Shown: positions 1 through 12,169 of the stretch, in pieces
Layout: the number at the start of each line of letters is the position of its first letter
Position numbering within the stretch: the stretch's first letter is position 1
Assembly: GCA_025057375.1 (NCBI GenBank)
Contig: JANWWO010000003.1
Coordinates: forward strand, 53,692-117,691
Length of the DNA stretch: 64,000 nt
Reading direction: 5' to 3'
Origin: Candidatus Absconditabacterales bacterium
GTDB taxonomy: Bacteria; Patescibacteriota; Gracilibacteria; Absconditabacterales; Absconditicoccaceae
Position numbers and translations under genes: made by a program
The notes under the pieces: model-generated
The model's input: only the letters and a program-made list of their open reading frames with translations
Told to the model about the DNA's origin: nothing
Databases searched by the model: none

Positions 1-142
1 CACAAATATATAAAAATCATCGTAAGACCCAAACGATGATGATAGGCATTCGTACTCCAAGATAAAAAAAGTAGACAGAGAAGCCACTATTGAGAAGAAT
101 GGGTAAGAGTGTGATCATAACATGCGTGCACAATAAAGGCAT
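1..142 (-). CDS. membrane protein, N-terminal part (runs off window)
   Basis: An ATG lies two codons after the TAA of the upstream gene in the same frame, and the frame stays open to the window edge. The 47 visible residues are very hydrophobic (a stretch of Leu, Ile, Phe and Tyr, then a second one), so this is the start of a multi-pass membrane protein. The last visible glycine is written as TGA. It is tightly spaced behind the gene at 146-1258 and is probably co-transcribed with it. The family cannot be recognised from this fragment. Confidence 0.5.
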
Positions 143-145
143 CAC

Positions 146-1258
146 TTAGAGACCAAAGGTTTTGGTTATGAGATACCATCATCATAGAGATATTGCACCA
201 AAAAATCAAGCCCAGATGATTATTGTTTGCATGTCTGTTATACGAACGAGGCGGCGTGATAGCCATCGACTTATACTTCCTAGTCCATAATATAAAAAAA
301 TCAGATACATAATAGGATTCACTGTGTTTGTACTATGTAATCGGAGACTTATGAGCCCAATTCATATTCACATTATGATCCATAGCATATCGAGTGAAGT
401 AAGGATACTGTATCCTATAAAATTGTTTGATCATGAAGTTTTTTTTTTTTCTTGTCAAAAGAGTTTTCGAAAAATTCCTAATTTTTCAAGAGCGAGAAAT
501 AATCTATCATCTCATGAATGGGGAGTAAATGAGAGCTTTGCATATTGAGATTTGTGATAGGCAATGAGTGTGTCTATAATATCTTGGTATGTTAGTTCTG
601 ATCACTGTATAGGTTTTTTTTGATGAGGATTTGTATGTTTTGCTTGAAGAAAATATTCGATATGAGCATAGACAGTATCGCAGGCATTGATCATTTTATC
701 GATATTTGTTCCCATTCTGATTTTCTTTACTTCATCAAGAGCGTCAGCAAAGCTTTTTGTTTTTTTGATATCATTATAGTTTTGAGACCATTCAATGAGT
801 GCGGAGCTTTCATTGCTGAGATAATTCATGATTTCTTTGATCGATGCCAATCTGCTGTCAGTAAATTTTTTTTTGGTTTCTTCTTCACGAAGTTTTTTTT
901 CTTCATCCTTCATCAGTGCTTCATCCCTTTTTTCTTTTTGTTCTTTGTGGATACGAATGATGAGATCAGTTGCAATCAGTTTTTTTTGATCAAGGATGGT
1001 AGTATAGGGAATGCAAAATGCTCATGCTGCGAGGAGGACTTCCTCTTCTGTACGAAGATAGAGAGTAAATGGAAAATTTCCTTGTATTGTATAGCTTTCT
1101 TGTGGTATTTGAGATGTTGCTGTTATACTAAGGACAATAATTCCTCGTGAGCTTATTATAGTTTTGATAGTATCTTGTGATTCTCCTTCAATAATGAGAG
1201 AAAGGGAGAGGGATGTATCTTCAATTGTTTTGAGACATGAGCAGAGAAAGAATGACAT
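146..1258 (-). CDS. uncharacterised protein with C-terminal transmembrane segments
   Basis: A 370-residue protein appears when TGA is read as Gly; it has many TGA codons. The N-terminal third looks like a beta-rich soluble domain. The middle (roughly residues 95-150) is strongly charged, with Lys/Glu runs predicted to form a helix or coiled coil. The C-terminal 100 residues hold about three hydrophobic segments, ending in a Trp/Gly-rich helix. The start is the first ATG; the frame is open further upstream but has no other ATG there. I do not recognise the family. The gene diverges from the pyruvate-kinase-like gene at 1405, so a divergent promoter region should lie at about 1260-1400. Confidence 0.65.
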
Positions 1259-1404
1259 CGATCAAATAGGTGGTAAAAGACAAGAGTCATGATTTGCTAG
1301 CACGATATATGATGCAAAATATACGATATTATATTGAAAAAATAAAAATAATCAATAAAAGTATAAATACCGTATAGATAGAATCTTTACTTTTTTGTTT
1401 GTTT

Positions 1405-2832
1405 ATGTTTTCTCTTGTTCCTATCAAATTGGCTGCAACGGTTGCTCACTCTCTTACAAAAGAGACAGTCTTGGCGAAAATTATTAGTTATTTTACCGTT
1501 TTGAGAGTTGCTGGTGTTGAAGTGCAATATGATGATTATCAAAGAAGATATATTGAGACGGTGCTCAAAATTGACAATGCTAAGACTATTTTTTTGGAGA
1601 CTCGTTGAGAGGAGGCTTTGGTCCAAAATATCGTACCTCTTATTGTCAAAAAGTCCCAAAAACGAAAAGTTGAATTTTCTAATCTCAAAGAAGACTCACA
1701 TGAGAGTATTTTTGTGAGTTATTCACATTTACATAGTATTCCTGTCGGAACCAGGCTCGTTTTTTCGTCAGCGAAAGGATCAATTGGTTGTGTTGTCGAA
1801 AAAAATCAAGGATGAGTTGTGACGGTAAAAATTGATGATGATGGTGAGATTCATGGAGGAATGCGTATCGAGTTTGTTTCCTATCAGCCTATGTTGTCAT
1901 TTTTGTCCGAAAAAGATAGGCAAGATATTTTGTGGTGATTGTCATCGCATGTATCGATTGTTGTTGCCAATTCTATCAAGTCGAAGGAACAAATCTTCGA
2001 ATTGAGGAATTTTTTGGATGCGAATGGAGGTCAGGGTGTGCGTATTTTTCTCAAGATTGCATCACGTGATATGTTGCCATTGGCTACTTCATTGCTTGAT
2101 TATTGTCAATGATGTATGATCGTTTTTGATCATCTTGTTCGTTCTCAGCCTGCGCTTTTATCTGAGTATGCAGATGTTGTTAATTATGCCAAACAACACT
2201 CAAAGACTGTCTTTTTTTCCATAGATTCATTCTTGTATCAGGGATATGATGCTTTTTTTCAGTCTTTTGTTCAGTATAGTATTGGATTGGGTGTTGATTG
2301 CTTGGTGTGTACACATGATTTTTGTGCATCTGCTCCTTTTCAAGACTCGTTTATTACTTTGTTTGAAAAACTTCAGCAGTCTACATATACCTATTTTCAT
2401 AAGGAACGTTATCAGTTTTTTGAAAATCGTGCTCTTTCTCATGGGGATATTCAAAAATATCTTTTGTGTGATGTGTATCGTGCAATGAATAATTTCTCGT
2501 TGAGGGCTGTGATTGTTTTTACGAATACAGGTTCTTCCATTGCGTCTTTGGTTGCACTGATGCCCAATGTGCCGATTTTGGCATTTACAAAAAGTGAAGC
2601 TGTCTATAGATATGTTAATGTGATGTGGTGAGTCAAGCCTTATAAATTATCACAAACATCATCATCATATGCTTTTTTCAAGAGTATTTGAAAAGAGGTT
2701 TTAAGGGTTTTGTATAAAGGCAATATTTCTCTGGATGATAAAATTGTTATTATGCAGACTCATGAGGAAGATAATAAAGATCAAACGTATTTTATCAATG
2801 GGATGGAATTGTACAAATTCAAAGATTTGTAG
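1405..2832 (+). CDS. degenerate pyruvate kinase-like protein
   Basis: The protein has 475 residues, the normal pyruvate kinase length, and follows that fold from end to end. The N-terminal beta strand and helix, the B domain (VVTVKIDDDGEIHGG), the 'LSEKDRQDI' segment after it, a LKIA strand matching the AKIE lysine strand, and a C-terminal domain with VIVFTNTGSS and PILAFTKSEA are all visible. The catalytic signatures are lost. The RLNFSHG loop reads RVAGVEVQ, and the metal and phosphate loop that should read MVARGDLG reads MIVFDHL. I infer a protein derived from pyruvate kinase that probably cannot catalyse PEP to pyruvate. ATG at 1405 is preceded in frame by a TTG at 1399. It is followed on the same strand by infB. 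Confidence 0.7.
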
Positions 2833-2941
2833 AGGGATATATGTACTATTTAGCCTTGCATTTTTTTTGGATATTCGTACAGTCATTTTGGTATGTTGCT
2901 TGTTGACTTTCTGTTAGGAATCATTTTATCTTGAGTCGTGA

Positions 2942-5299
2942 ATGAAAAAAATTTCAGATTTGCAAAAAATTCTTGGTCTTGATAATCAGGCATTTGAAGA
3001 TTTATGCTTTATTGTTTTGGGGAAAAAGCTTTGACCTACACCTTTTGTTGCAGATAGTATTGCCCAAAAACTCCTTGATTATCATGCATCTTCATCATGA
3101 TCAATGTCTGAAAGTAAAGCACAACCTGAAACCATGTCAGGGGACTTTTTTTCCAAGATTTGAATTGTAACACAGCGCTCTGAACCAAAATCTGATGTAA
3201 CCATTGCTATGGATGGGTCTGAATCGTTTGAGCAAGAAGTAGCACCAACATTGTCTGTTGATAATCATGTAGAGCTTGAAGATTTGACCAAAGTTGCTGA
3301 GGCGAAGGGGATTAATGCAAAGATTGTTTCTCGTATCGAACCTGATCGTACTTTAGTAAAAAAAAATGTCTGACGTAAATCGTGATCTGTATCTATTGTT
3401 AAGACAGAGTATAAACAACGCTCTGATCAGCAGGTTCGTGGTGAAAAGAGGAAAAAAGATGAAGAAAATGAGGTCAGAAATATTCCTAAAACGATGAAAG
3501 AAAAGGTCTTGTCTGAAGCACAAGTCTCTGTCACTCTCAAAAAGAAAGATCAGATTATGATGGGTCCATCTATTAGTATCAAAGAATTGTCAGAAAAAAT
3601 GGGTGTTCCGCTCATGGCTATCGTCAAAGTTATGCTTCAAAACAAAATTATGGGTGGTATTAATACAATTGTTGATTTTGATACCGCAGTTTTGCTTGCG
3701 TCCGAATTTAATGTCGATGTCATAAAAGAACAGGAAACGTTGTCTTTTGATAATCTTGCTGATCTCTCTCTTCAGGATGTCATGGATTCTGATAAGGATG
3801 CAGCAAATCGTGTCGTGAGGGCACCGATTGTAACGATTATGGGGCACGTCGATCATGGGAAAACTTCTTTGCTTGATTATATTCGTAGGACACGTATGGC
3901 GGAAGGCGAAGCGGGTGGTATTACGCAGTCTATCTGAGCTTCCCATGTGATTTATAAAGGGCAGGGGATTACGTTTATCGATACACCAGGGCATGAATTA
4001 TTTTCATCCCTAAGAGCAAGGGGAGCAAAGTTGACCAATATTGTCGTCATTGTTATTGCTGCTGATGATGGATTGATGCCTCAAACAATCGAATCTATTA
4101 ATCATGCAAAAGATTCATGAGTATCGATTATTATCGCTATCACCAAAGTGGACAAACACAAGCCTGATCTTGATAAAATTAAGGCAGATATTGCTGTTCA
4201 TGGATTGATACCTGAGGACTGGTGATGAGATGTTCCTATTGTACAAGTTTCATCAAAGACATGACAGGGGATTGATGAATTGTTAGAAACAATCTTACTT
4301 CAGGCGGCAGTCTTGGATCTTAAATATAATCCTCATCGTCCATGAGTGGGAGTGATTATTGATGTCACAAAGGATGCTCGTCAATGAATTGTGGTTTCTG
4401 GTATTGTTCTCACATGAACACTGTCTGTTGGTCATATTGTTGTAGCCTATAATGTTTCAGGTAAAGTAAAACTTTTGCTTGATCATATGAAAAAATCTGT
4501 TCGCCATATTCATGGCTGAGAACCATTTCAATTATTGTGATTTAGTGAGGTTCCTGAGCCTGGGAGGATAATCGAAGTTGTCCAAAACGAAAAACTTGCT
4601 CAGCAAAAAGTTGCCCATGTGCGTGCTCGTATAGCAGAACAAAATACCAAAACAACACAGCAATTGTTTTTGGATATGAAAAAGACACAGGATCATCTAC
4701 AGCTTAAGTTGCTTTTGAAATCTGACTCTCCATCCAGTCTTGAAGCGATGAAACATAGTATAGATCAGCTTGTTGTTCCTTCAAACATTAAAGTGAAAAT
4801 TGTTCATAGTGGTATTGGTGCATTTTCTGATTCTGATATTGCTTTGGCACAAGCATCATGAGCATTGATGATTTGATTTCATACAACCATTTCTACTTCT
4901 ATCAAAAAATCTGCTCAGTATCATCAAGTAAGTGTCATGAATTTTGACGTTATTTATGAATTGATCGACTATCTCAACAATCTGTTACAAGGAATGATTG
5001 TGAAAGAACGCTTTGATGTTGATATTGGGAAATTGGCTGTTCTTGCAGTTTTTTTCAGAAAAGAAAAGATGATGGTTATTTGATGAAAGATCATTGCCGG
5101 TATCGCAAAAAATGGTTGTCATTTCCGTTTGATGAGAGATGGTGTCGAAATTGATGCGTGAGAAGTTACATCTCTCCAAAGAGATCAAACACCTGTATCA
5201 GAAGTCGGTTTATGATATGAATGTTGAATGAAAGTGAGATGTTCAAAAAAAATAGAACCTAATGATGTTCTTGAATTGTTTATGATTGAATATAGATAA
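2942..5299 (+). CDS. infB: translation initiation factor IF-2
   Basis: A 785-residue IF-2, the GTPase that brings initiator tRNA to the 30S subunit. A charged N-terminal region (about 1-190) precedes the IF2_N helix domain and the G domain. G1 is [10 protein letters not shown]2 includes GGITQSIG, G3 is DTPGHE, and the G4 position reads TKVD. Domain II, the connecting helix region (VRARIAEQN) and the C-terminal beta barrel follow. The Gly after ITQSI in switch I is encoded by TGA at 3935, direct evidence for UGA-Gly. ATG at 2942 starts 109 bases after the previous stop. The coding frame runs unbroken to TAA. Confidence 0.97.
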
Positions 5300-5408
5300 T
5301 GATGGTGTTTTTTATGGTATAAACGACACTGTGGTCTGATGGAGGAGTTGTTTCATCACACGCAGTGTTAGTGCTTACAAGTTTTGTTTTATTTTTTCTT
5401 TTTGTTCC

Positions 5409-6128
5409 ATGAATGTACTTCCTCAGTCTCCCCTTTCTCAGTATCTAACACAACAAAATCTTATCTATGCATGATGATTTCTTGTGGTGCTAGGACTCTT
5501 TATTTTTTTCTATATTTCTATGACTCAATCATCTTCTTCGATAATTCCTACAACAATGCTTGCTATTGAAACTTCAGGCTCATGTGATCAAGTAGTTCAG
5601 GCGTATATTGCTGAGTATGCACGTATTAATAAGCCATCATGACCAGCAATTAAAGTAGGAGATGAGGTGTTTACTCATTATATTGGTCGTATGGCTGATG
5701 GATCTGTTTTTGATACATCGATTGAGCAAGTTGCACAAGCGTGCAATCTTTATAATCCAGGAAGAGACTATAGTTCGTGAATCAATTTTACTGTTGGTGA
5801 TTGAAAGATGATTCCCTGATTTGACGCGGCTATTGTAGGGATGCAGGTTTGAGGGATCAAAACAGTGACGCTTGCACCAGCAGACGCCTATGGTGATTAT
5901 GATCCCAATAATACTCAAGATGTCCCTCTTGATCAGCTCCCTGAAAAAGAAGATGGGACTGACTATGCATCGGGTGATGTCTTGTATACTATGTTTGGTG
6001 AATTCCGTATTCGTTCTGTTTCTGGAGATACAGTCACTGTTGATACTAATCATCAGTTTGCAGGTAAAGAATTGATCTTTGATATCATGCCTCGTTCTAT
6101 TTGAAAGGCGTCGTCCACAAGTGAATAA
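5409..6128 (+). CDS. membrane-anchored FKBP-type peptidyl-prolyl isomerase
   Basis: A 239-residue protein with one N-terminal membrane anchor (about residues 25-40) and a C-terminal FKBP domain of the SlpA kind. Recognisable pieces are VKVGDEVFTHYIGRMADGSVFD, split here as the FKBP strand and loop, the FTVGDGKMIPGFDAAIVGM segment and the LAPADAYGDYDP loop before an insert-in-flap. It should catalyse proline cis-trans isomerisation and act as a folding helper outside the membrane. In the binding pocket the segment 'GKMIPGFD' is intact, with both glycines written as TGA. It follows infB by about 110 bases and converges with the gene at 6146. Confidence 0.88.
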
Positions 6129-6145
6129 TGTATAGCATACTGTGA

Positions 6146-6664
6146 TTAGAAAAGATCATTGAGGTAGGTAAGAAGTGTGACACCATAGACCATTAGTCAA
6201 AAGGTAATTACCTTCCCGCAAAATATACCAAGCATAAATGGTTTCCATTTCATCTTAATCCTTCAAAATTCGATCAAAAAAATATCAGGAATAAAACTTG
6301 CACTCCCAATAGTTATTCAGATGAAGAGAATGGAAGGATTTTTGACGACAGAAAATGTCTGATCAAATCGACGACGTACTTTCCATGTCCGTGATTTTCC
6401 TTCAGGATCATTTCTCTTTTGTTTTTCGAAGATAGTATGGAGTTTATTATCTATAATCCATAATGTTCATGTTGTTGCTGATGCTACACAGGCACAGAGT
6501 ATAATAACAGAAAAAGGGTGTATTCATGCTGCAATAACGCGATATATACCAAATGCAACCAAGGGAGCAAACCATGGAAACAATGCTGCAAGAATAGTTC
6601 ATCAGATGAGTGTAATGAGGGGTTCTCGCATCACAAATATTAAATAAAATACTGAAATAAACAT
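6146..6664 (-). CDS. small multi-pass membrane protein, possibly VTT/YqaA-like
   Basis: A 172-residue protein with several hydrophobic segments, separated by a basic stretch around KQKRNDPEGKSRTWKVRRRF. The second half (GSASFIPDIFLIEFGRIK, then FMLGIFCGKVITF) resembles the end of VTT-domain (DedA/YqaA) proteins, which have a proline-aspartate turn and a conserved glycine-rich helix. That assignment is tentative; the first half shows no clear VTT signature. Four glycines are TGA. It converges with the FKBP gene, with only 17 bases between the two stop codons, and diverges from the O-antigen-ligase-like gene at 6774. Confidence 0.6.
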
Positions 6665-6773
6665 GAATCGCGAGCCACATGGATCATCGATTAGTATATG
6701 TTAATTATATGAAAAAAATATACGATGTCAATTTTTGATTATCTATTTTTTTCTTTACTTTTTTTGTTCTTGT

Positions 6774-8153
6774 ATGCTTGCCTTGTTGCTTGGTGCTTGT
6801 CGTTTTTTTCTTGTATGAATGGTGCTGCACTTTCTTGTTCATACACGATTTACTTTTGGGTTGGGTTGGGATATCAATTTCGTTTGGGCTTGGAAAGAAA
6901 TGGCTCTTGTTGCCCTTTTTTTCTTTGCGGCATGGGAATGATGGACATATCGTTCGCAGATGGTCCATTGGTTGCATCATCCGCGGATTTTTACCCTTAT
7001 TAGTTTATTTCTTTTGACATGTCTGTGGCAAGGTATTGTTGTCCTTGTCGGAGAGGGGACGGTTCGTGATTTGATTATTTCGATGAGATACTCGATGCTT
7101 GGCTATATAACAATTCTTGCAATGGCCCTAGGTGTACGAGCAATTTATCAAAAGAAACTATGAGATACCGATGCTTTTGCGTGATTTTTGGGTCGGTGGC
7201 GCTCTTTTTTTTGTATTCTCTTACTAGCGGCATTGGCGTGGCGAGTCATTGCTGTTATCAAACCTGGGACATTTACCCATTTGTTTGGATATGATAGGAC
7301 GAGTGTAGAAGGCGATATTGGTACGGCACCACCTGTCAACTACTTTACCAATCTGACACATGGATATGTACGTTCAACATTTCTTTTTGAAAGGCCAATT
7401 CATCGATGATTTTATCTTATCGCATTTTTCCCCCTTTTTTTTGTGCTTATGATTCGTCCACGATGGTGACATTTTGACGCATGGTTATGGCTAGGGATTT
7501 ATTCACTCAATGTCTTTTTGACGTTTTCGAGAGCTGCGTGGCTTGCGTATGCCGTCTTGCTTGGTGTGATGATCATATGGCAGTTGTATGGATTGAGATT
7601 TTTTCTTTCCAGACGTTTGTGGACAATACTCCCTTTTGTTCTCATATGATCGATTATTGCTATCAAGCTTTTTATTCCTCGTTCTTTGCGACAAAGAAGT
7701 TTTTCGACCACAGGACATATTCAATTTACCCTTCAGTGATTGGCGATGGTTGCAGAAAAACCTCTACGAGGTCGATGACCATCAACTGCGGGTCCTGGGA
7801 GTTTTCATCGTGGTGATTTATCGACTAACTTCAATCCTGAAAATCAATTTCTTCAACTTTTTATCGAATTTGGGATTGTTGGATGAGTGTTGTGGACGAT
7901 TCTTTTTTTCTTTATGTCTTGTGGATGGATGTTGTGTCTGTCATCGTTTCCAAAAAAAAATCTGACTGACCCTTTGTTCCAGGTATGGGTAGCGTTGAGT
8001 TTATGAGGATGCTGATTGGCTATTTGTGGTTTATTTTTGCATAGTTTTGTTGATAGAATGATTGTGTACCCTTATGCAGTACTGTATGGTCTGAGTCTTG
8101 GTCATGTTTTTGCTATATATGGGAAATCTGCTTTCTTGTCTATTCGTTCTTAG
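6774..8153 (+). CDS. O-antigen ligase/polymerase family membrane protein
   Basis: A membrane protein of about 459 residues with around ten hydrophobic segments. Features typical of the Wzy/WaaL family are an early WKE motif in front of a helix, a large loop with RGRGPSTAGPGSFH, and then NPENQFLQLFIEFGIVG, the family's histidine/asparagine-loop and E-x-G signature. It would join or polymerise lipid-linked sugar chains at the outer face of the membrane. The start is uncertain: ATG 6774 is the first ATG in the coding frame, TTG 6735 is possible, and a strong ATG at 6709 lies in another frame that closes after about 130 codons. Many glycines are TGA. Confidence 0.8.
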
Positions 8154-8355
8154 GAATATAGATATTGCATTGTTGTGCCAGATACGATAGATGTCTCTGT
8201 TGTGTGTATATATGAATGTATAATCTATACAATCTATTGCTGATAAAGATGTACATCTCTAGATGGTAGTTTGTGTCGGTTACGTTCGTTTATGAGATAG
8301 TTCATTACGTTGACTGTATGATATCCGATTGGTATGATAGTTGGTTTTGGTTTTT

Positions 8356-8832
8356 TTATCTCTCTATCGTGTTTCCTCTTTTGGTCCATGCCATCAGTGC
8401 AAGTCACAGTGCATCGACAGCATCAGCATATTGAGGTTTGTGTGCTAATCAAAAAAGACGCATAATAACTTGTGTCATGAGAGATTTGGTAGCGTTACCA
8501 TTGCCTGTGATTGTTTTTTTGAGACTTATAGGGCTGACTTCGATGAGTTGCGCTCCTGCTTGTCGAGCACGGAGAAGAATAAGGTATCTGACACCATAGA
8601 TGAGTCAAGCTTTTTGTTTATTTTTTTCGGTAAAAAATAGCTGTTCGACAGCACAGATGCGAGGAGGAAAACGTCAAAAAAGATCATGAATAAAGCGGTC
8701 TATATTATCAAGTCTTGCGATATCATCTGTGTTGTCTTCTTGAAGGATAACCCCAGCCTCTAGGATTTCTTGCTTAGCTCCTAGGACAGCAAATCAACAT
8801 TTTCTCATACCTGGATCTATTCACACATACAT
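8356..8832 (-). CDS. ruvC: crossover junction endodeoxyribonuclease RuvC
   Basis: A 158-residue Holliday junction resolvase. The acidic metal-binding residues are in place: Asp in GIDPG near the N terminus, Glu in AVEQLFF, and the paired Asp in ADAVDAL near the C terminus. The GIDPG glycine is TGA. It cuts four-way junctions made in recombination, normally with RuvAB, which are not in this window. Its start lies inside the end of recJ (16-base overlap), so the two are translationally coupled at the end of the minus-strand recombination and cell-wall run. Confidence 0.95.
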
Positions 8833-10493
8833 TGTTTTCCATCAGAACTAAAAATAGCAGAGGCTATATACTGGATCAGTCATTCACGATTTTTCCCTAT
8901 TGTTCAAACAATTGATATTGTCTCGCCCTCCTGCCAATCCCATCTTTCACAGCGTCGGACAACAACAGGAATACGGACAGTATCGGTGAGAATACTAAAA
9001 AATCTCATTATTTTTTCGTCGCGTTGATATTCACGATATGAGACAATTTTTCCTGTTAGCAACAATATAGGTTGAGGATTTGCTTCGCCGTAGGGAGCAA
9101 ATTGATCTAGGGTGGCGAGAAGGGTTTGATCTCGTTCGTCTGGATGAAGATGAGTATCTACAATGAGTGGTTTGGAACGTGGCCTATTGTGTAGGTATTT
9201 GTGCTCATACGTTTTACAACGCTCAAGAAATGCATCAAGGTTATCAAGTGATACGGAAAGCCCACCTGCGTGATGATGCCCTCCACTTTTGACAGTTAAG
9301 TCACTCACAAAATCCAAAAATTCTATACAGTTTGCATAGTCTGGTGAGCGAAGTGATGCTGTCATTAGTCATTTGTGGGTGTCAATTTTTCCGACCATCG
9401 TGAGTTTGTACCATTGCTCACAGAGTTTGCCTGCGACAATGCCAACGATTCCTTCATGGAATGACTCATGGAAGACCATCACCATATCTCTCGTGGGGTC
9501 AACCATTGTGCGTGCTAGATCATATGCTTTCTGTTGCATAGCTTTTCTTTCGGTATTGAGGACATCAAGTGTGTGGAGGAAATGATGCGCTTTGTTATCA
9601 CGATTTATGAGTGCATTGAGTGAGTCATAGGGTGATGCTATTCTTCCTCCTGCATTAATTCTTGGTCCGATCATAAATCACAAATGGTAGGTATCAACCG
9701 TCTTACGAATACCCAAAAAATCGAGAAATGCCTTAAGTCAAGGCGGGAGATGTTCTGATTGACGCATCAGTGATAATCCTTGAGCGACTAGGGCTCTATT
9801 TTCTCCATGGAGGGGAACAATGTCAGCAACGGTTGCGAGTGTGACGAGAGGAAGCAGATAGGTTTTTCGACGACTACGTTCATTTGCTGGCACGAGCTGG
9901 TCAATTAAGACACAGGCAAGTTTATAGACAACAGCACAGCCGCAGATATCACGATGAGGGTAGGTGGTTGAACATCTGGGATTGATGACGGCATAGGCAT
10001 TAGGAAGACGCGAGAGTGGTTCATGATGATCGGTAATGATGAGATCGATCCCTAACGAACGTGCATGATCTGCTTCGATAAGTGAAGTAATACCATTATC
10101 TACCGTAATAACTACTGTACTTCCTCATGTTTTGATCTGATCAAGATGTTTGGTTTTTATCCCATACCCATCTTCCAAACGATCGGGGAACATAACGTGT
10201 ACATGTGGATAGGGAATAATTTCGCTAAAAAGAAGAGAAAGAAGTGTTGCACTACTGACTCCATCGACGTCATAGTCTGCAAAAATAGTAATACGCTCAT
10301 TGGTGGTATATGCTTGTATGATACGATCAACGCCTTTTTGTATATCGTTGAGGAGGAGAGGATCTCCTCGTGTTTTGCGAAGAGAGAGAGATTCGCGAAA
10401 ATTGTCAGGATCAATGTTTCTTCCCTGGGCAATACGGTCGATGATAGGCAGATGTGGATCATGCGGTCTAAGAACGATATGAAAAGGAATCAT
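8817..10493 (-). CDS. recJ: single-stranded-DNA-specific exonuclease RecJ
   Basis: A 558-residue 5'-3' ssDNA exonuclease of the DHH superfamily. The motifs run in order: ADYDVDGVSS, VDNG, TDHHE, the linker GPRINAGGR, and the DHHA1 motif GGHHHAGG, followed by the OB-fold region. It acts in recombination and mismatch repair. The gene needs TGA = Gly at several sites, including the residue between KIDTHK and LMTASLR. It ends within ruvC and begins 3 bases after the rnpA stop codon, so rnpA-recJ-ruvC is one tightly packed transcription unit. Confidence 0.95.
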
Positions 10494-10496
10494 TGA

Positions 10497-10916
10497 TTAG
10501 TCAGGAGATAAACGAGTGGATGGTGTTTTGCTTTGGTGAGAGAGACAGCGAGCAAAATCTTGTGCAGATGAGGTAATTAGTGATGTTGTTCGATTGGGAT
10601 CCTCCATGATATGTGGATCCCAAAATTTTTTATTGAGTGAAAAAAAATAGAGTCACTGTGTTATGCATTGTGTTTTACAAATATGACGAAGATGATGGAG
10701 AATTTGTCTTTTGAGACGATTTCTGATGATTGCTTTTTTGATACAGGATTTTGCGATATTAACACTGATACCAAATGTACGACCACGTCAGGCAGGCGAT
10801 ATCCATCGCTGGATAGTCCAGATACGCCCATAAAAAATTTGTCTCTTTTTTAGGAGAAAATTGATAATGCGGGTGGTGCATCTTTGATGTTGAGGAAACA
10901 TAGTACGATAGAACAT
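10497..10916 (-). CDS. rnpA: ribonuclease P protein component
   Basis: A 139-residue basic protein with the RNase P protein signature: GRTFGISVNIAKSCIKKA followed by IRNRLKRQILHHLRHI, which matches the RNR central cleft motif. It supports the RNase P RNA in maturing tRNA 5' ends. Two ATGs are possible (10916 and 10901). Unlike the usual arrangement, no rpmH (L34) gene is visible upstream and no yidC downstream; instead it sits between murG and recJ. It has few TGA codons, and an overlapping reading frame at 10759-11004 is a shadow. Confidence 0.85.
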
Positions 10917-11036
10917 AAAATCGTGTCTTTTTTTGGAGAAGCAATTGATGTAAGAGTATGTATTGTGTCGTTATTGATTGTGGTATGGGAAATGCCTGAT
11001 ACATTAGACGATGTGTACGCTTGTCATAGTGTTATG

Positions 11037-12116
11037 TTATGTGTAGGTTACCAATGTGTCTCGAATACGTGAACGCGGATCATCATAGGTATTATGATCA
11101 GTGTGTTGTTTTTTTTGGGTCCACGAGTCAAGAATATGGGTAAGGTCTTGGATCCAGGAGTCATTATTCTGGAGGATAACAATGTCACCATAGGTTTTAT
11201 GATATCGCTGTGCATTGCGCTCTTGATCATGAGTAATGAGGAGGGGAAGAATGATTTTTGGTACATGATGTAGTTGTGCTTCTGCTAGTGATGTGGTTCA
11301 TGCACGCATAATTGCGAGATCTGCACATGCGTACAATGATCCCATTATTGCTTGCGAACAGGAAGAGAAAAAACGTACATTACTGATAGTTTGTCGACGT
11401 TCCGTATTGGTTGTTAATGTTCATCCTACGATGCATCGACAACGATTGCTGTGCTTTGATGTCATAATATAGTCATAGATTGCGTCATATAAACTCATTG
11501 CTCCCAATGATCATCCCATCACTAAGATACATTGTCTTTTACCAATCCAGTCAGTGATCGTTTTTTTTATTTTGCTATCGCCGTTTATGATTTCTGTACT
11601 CAGTATTTGTCATGTCACGATACTATTTGGGATAACGTCTGGAAATCAACAAAATATTATATTTGCAAGACGTGCAGCAATACGATTGACTAGTCAGGGA
11701 GAAACGTCTGATTCATGAACAATAATAGGACGCCTCAGAATTCGTGCTGCGATCACAACTGGTAGTGCTACAAACCCTCCCTTACAAAACACCACTGTTG
11801 CATGACAACGCCATAGATACACAAGGCTTTGGATAATTCCCACACTACAGAGAACGAGATCACGGAGGTTTTTGATTATAGCAGTCAGTGATTTTTCTCT
11901 TCTCCATTTGCCAGCACTAATTGTATAAAACGAAAAGGGGAAGGAGAGTGTTGGAAGTTCATCAATAAGTTTCCATGCAAGTGTCTCTTCCATTGATTTA
12001 CGTGTTCCAATCCAGGTAATAGGTCATGCATAGCCGATGCTATGAGCATAATGCAATAACGCACGAATTGGATAACAATGTCCTCATGATCATCATCATG
12101 CCATCACGATTGTCAT
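11037..12116 (-). CDS. murG: UDP-GlcNAc:lipid I N-acetylglucosaminyltransferase MurG
   Basis: A 359-residue GT28 glycosyltransferase that turns lipid I into lipid II on the cytoplasmic face of the membrane. The N-terminal GGGSGGH loop is present near residue 7; four of its five glycines are TGA (12081-12098 region). Also visible are FCKGGFV in the first domain, the HESD loop, VMGGSLGA at the start of the second Rossmann domain, and RAGTTSLAEA, the UDP-GlcNAc-binding helix. It lies 53 bases after murA on the same strand, consistent with a shared cell-wall transcript. Confidence 0.95.
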
Positions 12117-12169
12117 CGGAGTTCAAAGAATAAAATGGGGATGATTGATTGTCCTGCTCATCCAGAGCT

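Noticed and set aside
6709..7100. A hydrophobic ORF from ATG 6709 as a separate membrane protein
   Set aside because: The overlapping frame continues into the O-antigen ligase signature; this one ends early. It is kept only as a note on start uncertainty.
10759..11004. An 81-codon minus-strand ORF overlapping rnpA
   Set aside because: The other frame gives the clear RNase P protein motif, so this one is a shadow.
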